DNA of 33,680 nucleotides. Source: Verrucomicrobiia bacterium (GTDB lineage: Bacteria; Verrucomicrobiota; Verrucomicrobiia; Opitutales; Opitutaceae). Of this stretch, positions 7,573 through 14,757 are shown piece by piece (position 1 is the stretch's first letter; each line of letters opens with the position of its first letter). The notes under the pieces are model-generated. The model made no database searches. It worked only from the letters and a program-made list of their open reading frames with translations, and had not been told where the DNA came from. The stretch covers positions 1-33,680 of the forward strand of contig WYBX01000125.1 in NCBI GenBank assembly GCA_011525695.1, given 5' to 3'. Both the position numbers and the translations under genes were made by a program.

Positions 7573-9053
7573 AAGCGCCCGCACGACCCAGCCGCAGCCT
7601 TCAGTTGGAGTCCCTGGAGTCCCGCACCCTCCTGGCCGGCCCCGGCTCGCCGGGATTCGCCGGGGATTTCAATCTCGCCGTGCAATCGCTGAGTGGGACG
7701 GGAGCCTACGACGCGTCGTTCAGCGTCAACTTTGGCAACTCCCAGCTCGTGCTGACCGGCGAGACCGGAAGCGCACTCACGGTCAACCTCGACCAGTTGC
7801 CGGCCTTTGTCACGAACTTGCGGATCTCCTCCTTCGCAAGCGTCACCTTCCTCGGCACTGACCACGTGGCCAACCTGGTGGTCATGGACGTGGGCGCCAT
7901 CAACGGACCCAATCTGAGCGTGTCGAAGAGCCTGCATTTGAGCAATGTCGGCTCGGTCGACCTCGCTTCCGCCGGCACCATGGCCGTCCTCAAGGGTTCG
8001 AACACCGAACTGTCGGTCGACTCGCTGGCCGGCACGATGATTTATTCGGACCTTCAGTCGCTGACCATCGACTCCCAGAGCACGTCCCTGGTCGTCGTGG
8101 GCCTCAACAGCGAGCAGCAAATTTACCTGAAATATCGTCCCGACTCGATCTCGGTGGCCGGGCTGACCTCGGCCTCGGTGCACCGCGTCGACGACATCGT
8201 GATCCCGGTTGATCCCCCTGCCGGCGGATCGACCGGCGGCAGCACCGGGGGAGAAACCTCCGGTGGCGGCAGCTCAACCGGCGGCGGGACGGATGGCGGA
8301 ACCATCGTGCCTCCCCCGGACGGAGGGACATCCGGCGGCGACACCAGCGAGCCGCCGACCCCCACGGAGGATCCGATCAACGTCATCACCGTGCCGCTGG
8401 ACGAGCAAACGCGGGCCTTCCTTGCGGAACTCCGGCACCTGTTGCGCAGCTCGGACGCCGACGGCCAGCAACTGGTTTTCGATTTCATCGCCCGCAACTC
8501 GCTCGGTTCCGGCGATCCGGTCGCTGCTTTGGCCGGCAACGAATTCGCGCCGCTGTCCGGCCTGCTGTCAGCCGAGCTCGATCGGCTGGCCCAGGGTACC
8601 GGCAATGCTGATACTGGCGAGATTCGCAGCCTGAACCCGGCACATGATGCCGCCGCCGCTTTGCCGGTATCCGACCGTTTCGCGGGTGGCTCCGAAGAGA
8701 TGGCTGGTTCGGATCTCCCGGCCGGGCTGTTTCCGGCCGGCCCGATGGAAATCGATGCGACGTGGCCCGTGGCGGTTCTTCCCGCGCCGACCCGCGATCT
8801 GCATCCGGCCACCACGAATCCGGTCGACGAGGATCGTCCGGTTGAAATCGCGATCGAGGACAGCGTCCGCGCCTTTGGCAGCTTCCTCGCCGAGCGGGTT
8901 TCGGCGGAATACTCCGCCGGCGAACAATCGCTGGTCCTGCTGGTGGACCCGAGGCCGTCCCGGCCGGCGGGAACCAATCCCACGTCCGCGCTGGATCAGT
9001 TCGCGCGCGGCAACCGGACGTCGCTGTCAAGTCTCCAGAACGTGATGGGATAG
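7569..9053 (+). CDS. Exported protein with LEPR-XLL-like N-terminal motif, 494 aa
   Basis: A putative secreted or surface protein and the likely client of the adjacent export genes. Residues 13-24 read LESLESRTLLAG, close to the LEPR-XLL sorting motif known from large planctomycete and verrucomicrobial exported proteins (usual form E-P-R-x-L-L). It is preceded by basic residues (PARPSRS) and lacks a normal hydrophobic signal core. Residues about 28-205 are Ser/Thr/Val-rich and look like repetitive beta strands. Residues about 214-268 form a Gly/Ser/Thr linker with GGSTGG repeats, then a Pro-rich stretch. The remaining 220 residues are acidic and not recognised. Family members are often thousands of residues long, so this is small. 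The start overlaps the stop of the adaptor gene, which fixes it at 7569. Function unknown; export by the neighbouring genes is inferred. Confidence 0.75.
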   Translation: MKAPARPSRSLQLESLESRTLLAGPGSPGFAGDFNLAVQSLSGTGAYDASFSVNFGNSQLVLTGETGSALTVNLDQLPAFVTNLRISSFASVTFLGTDHVANLVVMDVGAINGPNLSVSKSLHLSNVGSVDLASAGTMAVLKGSNTELSVDSLAGTMIYSDLQSLTIDSQSTSLVVVGLNSEQQIYLKYRPDSISVAGLTSASVHRVDDIVIPVDPPAGGSTGGSTGGETSGGGSSTGGGTDGGTIVPPPDGGTSGGDTSEPPTPTEDPINVITVPLDEQTRAFLAELRHLLRSSDADGQQLVFDFIARNSLGSGDPVAALAGNEFAPLSGLLSAELDRLAQGTGNADTGEIRSLNPAHDAAAALPVSDRFAGGSEEMAGSDLPAGLFPAGPMEIDATWPVAVLPAPTRDLHPATTNPVDEDRPVEIAIEDSVRAFGSFLAERVSAEYSAGEQSLVLLVDPRPSRPAGTNPTSALDQFARGNRTSLSSLQNVMG

Positions 9054-9086
9054 TTGCGCGGCGGACCGCGCCGTGTTGAATCGAAT

Positions 9087-9272
9087 GCATTTCGCCGGTT
9101 GAAAACCGGCGCCACGGTAGCGCCGCGTCTCCGACCGGCGGAACTCGATCAAAACTCGACTGCATTTCGCCGGTTAAAACCGGCGGTACCCCAGGCCTCC
9201 GAGCAAATCGGAGAATTCCAAAAACCTTCCTGGCATGGCTGACGCCCAGTAGCGCCGCGTCTCCGACCGGCG
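9087..9272. repeat. Cluster of short GC-rich hairpin repeats, cluster A
   Basis: The 280-bp gap after the LEPR-XLL-like gene holds two perfect mini-hairpins CGCCGGTT-AACCGGCG (9093-9111 and 9168-9185), each after GCATTT. It also has two identical 23-bp copies of a unit with core GCCGCGTCTCCGACCGG (9118-9140 and 9250-9272). The same unit occurs inverted at 23568-23590. No gene is seen in the gap. Such arrays look like dispersed extragenic repeats; the hairpins might also end transcription of the export operon. Confidence 0.7.
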
Positions 9273-9333
9273 ACATGCAGTTCGTAACCCGTCCCTGCTT
9301 CACGCGTCGGCGTCCACGGCAGGGGTCGTTGCG

Positions 9334-12300
9334 TTGAAGGGAATGGTGGGGGCGGGCTGCGTTTTCTTCTTCCCGCGCTTCCCCTCCTTCCTGTTCACTC
9401 GTACCGCCTTGAACATCCTCTTCGTCAACTACGGCGACTTCACCACCAACAGCCTCAATCATATCGGAGGCTTCGCCAACACCCTCTGCGCCGCCGGCCA
9501 CACGTGCGTCGTCGCGGTGCCGGAAGGCCGGGATACCCTCGTCCACATTGCCAATCCGCTGTTCATCGCGGCCACCTTTGCCGAGTTGCTGGCCCGCCCG
9601 AACCTTTTCCCCAACGGCCAGACCGCCGACCTGATCCATGCCTGGACCCCGCGCGAGGGTGTGCGGAAATTCACCGTCGCCTACCAGCGCGCCGCCCTGA
9701 AGCCGGCCCGGTTGTTGATCCACCTCGAGGATAATGAACACTTCCTGCTCGAGGCCGTCACCGGCCGGCCGCTCGACGAACTCCGGCACACGAGTCCCAC
9801 CGAGCTTGCCGGCCAGCTCAACGATCGGCTCCCCGATCCGCTGCGCCACGAGAGCTTCCTGCGGGTGGCCGACGGGATCACGCACATCGTCGACGCCCTG
9901 CGGGACTTCGCGCCGGCCGGGATTCCCACCCACCTGCTTTTCCCGGGCATCGATTTCGCGCCGGGCCAGCCGCCGCCGGCCGATGCAGCCTATCGCCAGG
10001 AACTCGGGCTCCGTCCGGACGAGAAGATCCTGATCTTCACCGGCAGCAATACCTTCGCCAACGAGCCCGAGGTCCGTGAACTCTACCTCGCCACCGCGCT
10101 GCTCAACCAGCGCGGGATCCCCACCCGGCTGGTCCGGACCGGCTTCAACTCCCCGAGGTTTCTCGACGGCATCGCCGACGATGTGAAGCGCCACGTGCTG
10201 GATCTCGGCTTCATTGCCAAGGCAAAGCTGCCGCAGCTGCTCGCCCTCGCCGATGTATTGGTGCAGCCGGGACACCCGGGACCCTTCAATGATTTCCGGC
10301 TCCCCTCGAAGCTGCCGGAATTCCTGGCCAGCGGAAAGCCGGTCATCCTGCCCCCGACCAACATTGCCGCAATGATGCAGGACGACCGCGAGGCCGTCTT
10401 CCTGCCCACCGGTTCGCCGCAGGAGATCGCCGACACCTGCGAACGCCTGTTCAACGACCCGGGCCTTTGCGCCACCCTCGGGACCAATGGCGCCGCGTTT
10501 GCGCGCCAGCACTTCGATCTGGCGGCCAACACCCGCGGCCTCCTGGGCTTCTACGAGGCAACCCTGGCGCGGCCGGCCGCCACCGATTGGTCGCTCGCCA
10601 GTGATCCCACGACCACCGACGCGACGCTCTTCGCCGCCCGCGTCGCCCAGACCGCCTCCACGATCGTTGCCGCCCCGGAAATGCGTGAAACCCTCGCCCG
10701 CGAGTCGGCGCTCCTCGCCGATTTGGTGCGCCAGCTCGAGCAGGGAGTGGAACTGGCCGCGCGGGATCGCGTCGCGAAGGTGGAGGCCGACTGCGAGGCG
10801 CGGCTCGCGCAGTCGCGGCTCGCGCAGCAGCACATCGGCAATCTCGAAGGCATCATCGCGAATCTCGAAACCCAGCTCACCGCCTCCCGCGAAAACGTGG
10901 CCGGGCTCGAGCAGGCACGCGAACTCACGCAGACGCACGCCGACAACCTTGCCCGGGAAACGGAGCGGCTGACGGGGGAGACGGATCGCCTTTCCCGGGA
11001 GCTGGCGACCCACCAGCAACTGCGTGAGCAGGCCGAGGTCCTGCTCCGCAGTGCTCGCCAACAGGTCGCCGCCTTCGAGGACGCCCTGGCCAGAGCCGAT
11101 GCGGAGATGGAGGCTCTCCGGGAGGGCGCGGCAAACACCCGGCGCGAGCTCGAGGCGGTGGTTCGCAACCGCGAGGAAAAGATCGCCCGGATGCAGGCGT
11201 CGTTCTCGTGGCGGGCAACCTCGCCTTTGCGCGCCCTCCGTCGGCAATTCCTCGACCGGCCCGCTCCCCCGGCGATTTCAGGAAATCTCCTCGGGAACAT
11301 CGATTATCCGCAGGACTGGTCCAATATCCCGCCCACCCTTAATGTCCGCGGCTGGTCGCTCCACCGCGATCGCGTCCCACTTCGCGCCGTTCGCGCCCGG
11401 CTTGGCGACAAGCCCGCCGCGGTCGAGTTCGGCATTAAGCGGCTCGATGTTCTCGCCCACCATCGCGACCATCCCGGTGCCGAGCGCTGCGGCTGGCAGG
11501 TCAAGGCCGACATCCCGCGCTTCGGCACCCACACGCTCGTAATCGAGGCGCAGGACGAGTCCGGCACCTGGCACATCGCCCACGTGCGTGAGGTTAGGCG
11601 CACTGCCGACGCTTCGCCCCCCGCGCCGAATTCCTATGCGTCTTGGGTTGCCGCCTACGACACGCTCACCCCCGACAGCGCCGATCGGATCCGGCAGAAA
11701 CTCGCCGGGCTCACGCGGCGGCCGCTGATCTCGGTGCTGATGCCGGTCTACAACACGCCGGAAAAATGGCTCGTTGCCGCCATCGAGTCGGTCCGCCAGC
11801 AGCTCTATGACAACTGGGAACTCTGCATCGCCGACGATGCCTCGCAGCAACCCCATGTCCGGAAGATTCTCGCGCGCTGTCAGAAGAAGGATCCGCGAAT
11901 CAAGGTCGCATTCCGCGAGACCAACGGCCACATCTCCGCCGCCTCGAATTCCGCCCTGGCGCTCGCGCACGGCGAGTTCATCGCGCTGCTCGACCATGAC
12001 GATATCCTCCGCCCGCATGCGCTGGCCTGCGTCGCGCTTGAACTCGAGGCCCATCCAAAAGCTGATCTGATCTACAGTGACGAGGATAAGATCGACGAAG
12101 ACGGTCAGCGCTATGCGCCCTACTTCAAACCCGACTGGAATCCGGATCTCTTCCTTGTCCAAAACTACATTAGCCATCTCGGAATCTATCGCACGCTGCT
12201 CGTGCGTGATGTCGGCGGCTTCCGCGTCGGCTATGAGGGCTCCCAAGACTGGGATCTCGCAATGCGGGTCATCGAGCGCACCGGCGCCGATCGGATCCGC

Positions 12301-13554
12301 CACATTCCGAAGATTCTCTACCACTGGCGCAGCGTGCCAGGTTCCACCGCAGGGTTTATTGATGCGAAGTCATATGCAACGCAGACCAAGGAAAAGGTCA
12401 TATGCGATCATTTCGCCCGCGTCGGAATCGAAGCAACGGTCTCGCCAACAAAGGAAGGTTATTCCAGAATCCATTATTCTCTGCCGCATACTCCGCCCAA
12501 GGTAGCACTCATCATTCCGACGCGGAACCGGCTGGACGTCCTGCGTCCCTGCATCGAGAGCCTGCGCACGAAGACGTCGTATCCCAATTTCGACCTCCTG
12601 ATCGTCGACAACGACTCCGATGATCCGGAAACGCTGCAGTACTTGCGGGAGCTGGAAGCGGGGGCGGATGGAGGACAGAGGGCGGAGGACGGAGGACAGA
12701 GGACGGAGGACGGACAACGGAGGACGGACAACGGAGAGCAGACGGCGGAGGTCGGAGGTCAGAGGTCAGAAGACGGAGGTCGGAGGTCAGAGGTCGGAGC
12801 TCAGCAGTCAGACGCGGTTGCGGTTGACGGAGGCTCCGTCCCCCTACCCGCCGAACCTACGGAAACCGGGCGGCGCGTTCGCGTCGTACGGTTTCCCGGG
12901 GAATTCAATTTCTCCGCGCTGATCAATTTCGGCGTGAGCCAGACCAATGCTCCCTTGGTCGGACTGCTCAACAACGATCTCGAGGTTATCAACCCGGACT
13001 GGCTGACCGAAATGGCCAGCCACGCGCTTCGTCCGGAAATCGGCTGCGTCGGCGCCAAGCTCTATTATCCTGACGGTAGGATTCAACATGTGGGAGTGAT
13101 TTTGGGAATCGGAGGTGTTGCAGGTCACGCCTGGCACACCTTTCCTGGCGATACTCCAGGGCAACTGGGCCGAAATTTCCTACAGCAAGAGTACTCAGCT
13201 GTTACTGCAGCGTGCCTCGTTATCCGGCGCGAGGCATTCTTGGAGGCCGGCGGATTTGACGAGCGATTGAAGGTCGCGTTCAATGATGTCGATTTTTGCC
13301 TAAGTGTGCGCGCCGCCGGCTATCGCAACTTCTGGACGCCCTACGCCGAGCTTTATCATCACGAGAGCGCCAGTCGCGGCGCAGAGGATACACTTGAGAA
13401 GCGCGATCGTTTCGGAAAGGAGACAGAGTACATCCAGGCCAAATGGGGGGATGTGCTGCAGAACGACCCGGCATATAATCAGAATCTAACACTCACATTG
13501 AGCGACTTTAGCCCATCCCTACCCCCGCGGCCCTGGCTCCCGTTGGAGTCCTAG
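9334..13554 (+). CDS. Multidomain glycosyltransferase (GT4-like + two GT2 domains), 1406 aa
   Basis: A very large cytoplasmic enzyme for building a surface glycan. Residues about 26-410 form a GT-B (GT4-like) domain starting NILFVNYGDF, with a C-terminal sugar-nucleotide region (ADVLVQPG, then LPEFLASGKPVI). Residues about 449-630 are a Glu/Arg/Ala coiled coil. A beta-rich domain of about 110 residues follows. Two GT2 (GT-A) domains end the protein: one from about 797 (SVLMPVYN, DDAS, LDHDD near 886, QDWD) and one from about 1056 (LIIPTRN, DNDSDD, NND near 1213, FNDVDFC). A 60-residue Gly/Gln/Arg/Asp-rich repeat insert interrupts the second GT2 at about 1107-1166. The TTG at 9334 has AGGGG eight bases upstream; the ATG at 9343 and the TTG at 9409, which would start exactly at NILFVNYG, are alternatives. 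It opens the glycan cluster. Confidence 0.85.
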   Translation: MKGMVGAGCVFFFPRFPSFLFTRTALNILFVNYGDFTTNSLNHIGGFANTLCAAGHTCVVAVPEGRDTLVHIANPLFIAATFAELLARPNLFPNGQTADLIHAWTPREGVRKFTVAYQRAALKPARLLIHLEDNEHFLLEAVTGRPLDELRHTSPTELAGQLNDRLPDPLRHESFLRVADGITHIVDALRDFAPAGIPTHLLFPGIDFAPGQPPPADAAYRQELGLRPDEKILIFTGSNTFANEPEVRELYLATALLNQRGIPTRLVRTGFNSPRFLDGIADDVKRHVLDLGFIAKAKLPQLLALADVLVQPGHPGPFNDFRLPSKLPEFLASGKPVILPPTNIAAMMQDDREAVFLPTGSPQEIADTCERLFNDPGLCATLGTNGAAFARQHFDLAANTRGLLGFYEATLARPAATDWSLASDPTTTDATLFAARVAQTASTIVAAPEMRETLARESALLADLVRQLEQGVELAARDRVAKVEADCEARLAQSRLAQQHIGNLEGIIANLETQLTASRENVAGLEQARELTQTHADNLARETERLTGETDRLSRELATHQQLREQAEVLLRSARQQVAAFEDALARADAEMEALREGAANTRRELEAVVRNREEKIARMQASFSWRATSPLRALRRQFLDRPAPPAISGNLLGNIDYPQDWSNIPPTLNVRGWSLHRDRVPLRAVRARLGDKPAAVEFGIKRLDVLAHHRDHPGAERCGWQVKADIPRFGTHTLVIEAQDESGTWHIAHVREVRRTADASPPAPNSYASWVAAYDTLTPDSADRIRQKLAGLTRRPLISVLMPVYNTPEKWLVAAIESVRQQLYDNWELCIADDASQQPHVRKILARCQKKDPRIKVAFRETNGHISAASNSALALAHGEFIALLDHDDILRPHALACVALELEAHPKADLIYSDEDKIDEDGQRYAPYFKPDWNPDLFLVQNYISHLGIYRTLLVRDVGGFRVGYEGSQDWDLAMRVIERTGADRIRHIPKILYHWRSVPGSTAGFIDAKSYATQTKEKVICDHFARVGIEATVSPTKEGYSRIHYSLPHTPPKVALIIPTRNRLDVLRPCIESLRTKTSYPNFDLLIVDNDSDDPETLQYLRELEAGADGGQRAEDGGQRTEDGQRRTDNGEQTAEVGGQRSEDGGRRSEVGAQQSDAVAVDGGSVPLPAEPTETGRRVRVVRFPGEFNFSALINFGVSQTNAPLVGLLNNDLEVINPDWLTEMASHALRPEIGCVGAKLYYPDGRIQHVGVILGIGGVAGHAWHTFPGDTPGQLGRNFLQQEYSAVTAACLVIRREAFLEAGGFDERLKVAFNDVDFCLSVRAAGYRNFWTPYAELYHHESASRGAEDTLEKRDRFGKETEYIQAKWGDVLQNDPAYNQNLTLTLSDFSPSLPPRPWLPLES
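12655..12830 (+). repeat. In-frame purine-rich degenerate tandem repeat in the glycosyltransferase gene
   Basis: About 175 bp of imperfect 7-bp units of the types GGAGGAC, AGAGGAC and GGAGGTC, strongly purine-biased on the plus strand and unlike the surrounding codon usage. It is in frame and encodes a Gly/Gln/Arg/Asp/Glu-rich segment inside a loop of the second GT2 domain. The antisense reads as a repeating SVLCPLSS-like peptide, a pattern I recall from repeats in several bacterial phyla. Confidence 0.75.
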
Positions 13555-13578
13555 GGCAACTGCCACGGACAGTCCCTA
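13552..13578 (+). terminator. Imperfect hairpin after the glycosyltransferase stop codon
   Basis: TAGGG-CA-ACTG pairs with CAGT-CCCTA (13570-13578) with a two-base bulge, starting at the stop codon itself. There is no T-run, so a Rho-independent terminator is doubtful; it may be a weak attenuator or chance. Confidence 0.25.
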
Positions 13579-13642
13579 CCGGTGTGAAGATTTCTGCTCG
13601 CCCTTCCGCCGCGGTGAAACCGCGTTTGCCCCGACCCGTAGC

Positions 13643-14635
13643 GTGACCATAAATGCCCGCATCGAACTGCCCGAGCCGGGCTCGCGCAACGACCCACTCT
13701 GCCTGCGGATCGAGGGCTGGCTGCATGCGGGCGGGCGTCATACCGAACTTTTCGCCGTGGAGGTCTACGTCCGGGAACTTCTTCTGGGCGAAACCCGGGT
13801 CCTCGTACCGCGGCCGGATGTGACAGAAAACCTCGACCTGCCCGCCCATACCCGAACGGGATTTGCCCTGTTCCTCGGCGCTCCTGAGTTGTTCGGTCCG
13901 GACTCCGTCCGCCTGGAGTTCCGTGCGCGTTTTTCCGATGGCCGCAGCGAGACCTTCGCCTTCCGCGATGTCGGGCTCATCCGGCATGATCACCGGGACA
14001 ACGATTATGGGATTCTCGCCAGGCCAGACGAGACAAGGCTGTTTCACAGGAGCGACATCTACGGAAGCGGCCCGTCGGTGGCGGTCGCCAATCCGGAGTG
14101 CCTCGAACTCATTCACCGCTACATCGGCTCGCCGCCGCTGCGGATTATCGACGTGGGCTGCGGATTGGGCGGCTACGGCCGCGCCCTGCGCGCGGCCGGC
14201 CACGAATGGATGGGCGTCGAGGTCAAGCCAGGCGACTGTGCCGAGCTAACCCGACTGGGTTTGCCGCACCGGCAAGTTGACGGCCGATCACTTCCGTTCG
14301 CCGATGGCGCATTCGATGCGGCAATTTGCATTGAAGTCCTCGAACATGTCCCCGACCCAGCCGCCTTGCTCGCGGAAATGCGCCGTGTCATCCGCGGCCG
14401 GCTGATTGTGTCGGTTCCAAACCTTGAACTGATTCCGTATATGCACCGGCACATGGTTGTGCCATGGCATATGCTCGAGGGTGACCACAATAATTTCTTC
14501 ACGCGGGCCAGCCTTCGCCACCTGCTGAAGTCGAGTTTCCGACAGGTCGAGGTCTTGTGCTACGCCCGGCACCCGCTCAGCACTCCCGAAGGCCTCCCTC
14601 TCTATTATCATCTCTTTGCCGTCGCGGACCTTTGA
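13643..14635 (+). CDS. SAM-dependent methyltransferase with beta-rich N-terminal domain, 330 aa
   Basis: A class I (Methyltransf_11 type) methyltransferase. The SAM-binding motif I is IIDVGCGLGGYG near residue 168; an acidic residue at the end of the next strand follows (MGVEVKPGD), then FDAAICIEVLEHVPDP near 225 as motif II/post-II. Residues 1-130 form a separate beta-strand-rich region (RIEGWLHAGGRHTELFAVEVYV) of unknown role, perhaps glycan or partner binding; a similar beta-rich region appears inside the preceding glycosyltransferase. The start is GTG at 13643 because the ATG at 13651 is out of frame. It sits 88 bp after the glycosyltransferase, so it probably methylates a sugar or glycan intermediate in that cluster. 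The substrate cannot be told from the sequence. Confidence 0.82.
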   Translation: MTINARIELPEPGSRNDPLCLRIEGWLHAGGRHTELFAVEVYVRELLLGETRVLVPRPDVTENLDLPAHTRTGFALFLGAPELFGPDSVRLEFRARFSDGRSETFAFRDVGLIRHDHRDNDYGILARPDETRLFHRSDIYGSGPSVAVANPECLELIHRYIGSPPLRIIDVGCGLGGYGRALRAAGHEWMGVEVKPGDCAELTRLGLPHRQVDGRSLPFADGAFDAAICIEVLEHVPDPAALLAEMRRVIRGRLIVSVPNLELIPYMHRHMVVPWHMLEGDHNNFFTRASLRHLLKSSFRQVEVLCYARHPLSTPEGLPLYYHLFAVADL

Positions 14636-14685
14636 TCCAAGAAAGCTGCCAGGATGCTCCCAAAGAGAAGGAAAAGTGGATCGAA

Positions 14686-14704
14686 TTCGCGCTCCATGCG
14701 CGAA
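14686..14704 (+). promoter_or_regulatory. Perfect 7-bp hairpin in the 122-bp gap before the large membrane protein
   Basis: TTCGCGC-TCCAT-GCGCGAA forms a clean stem-loop about 55 bp before the ATG at 14758. No T-run follows. It may attenuate or stabilise the message between the methyltransferase and membrane-protein genes; no other signal is visible in this gap. Confidence 0.25.
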
Positions 14705-14757
14705 CCTCCCGCGAATAGGCTTCGCTGGTCAACGGGCCGCGAAATCACCGTCACCCG

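Noticed and set aside
8485..11247. A 920-codon open frame on the minus strand
   Set aside because: It runs antisense across the end of the LEPR-XLL-like gene, a repeat cluster and the glycosyltransferase; composition is typical of an antisense shadow.
12655..12830. CRISPR-like array
   Set aside because: Units are only about 7 bp, contiguous and degenerate, without spacers; no cas genes are near.
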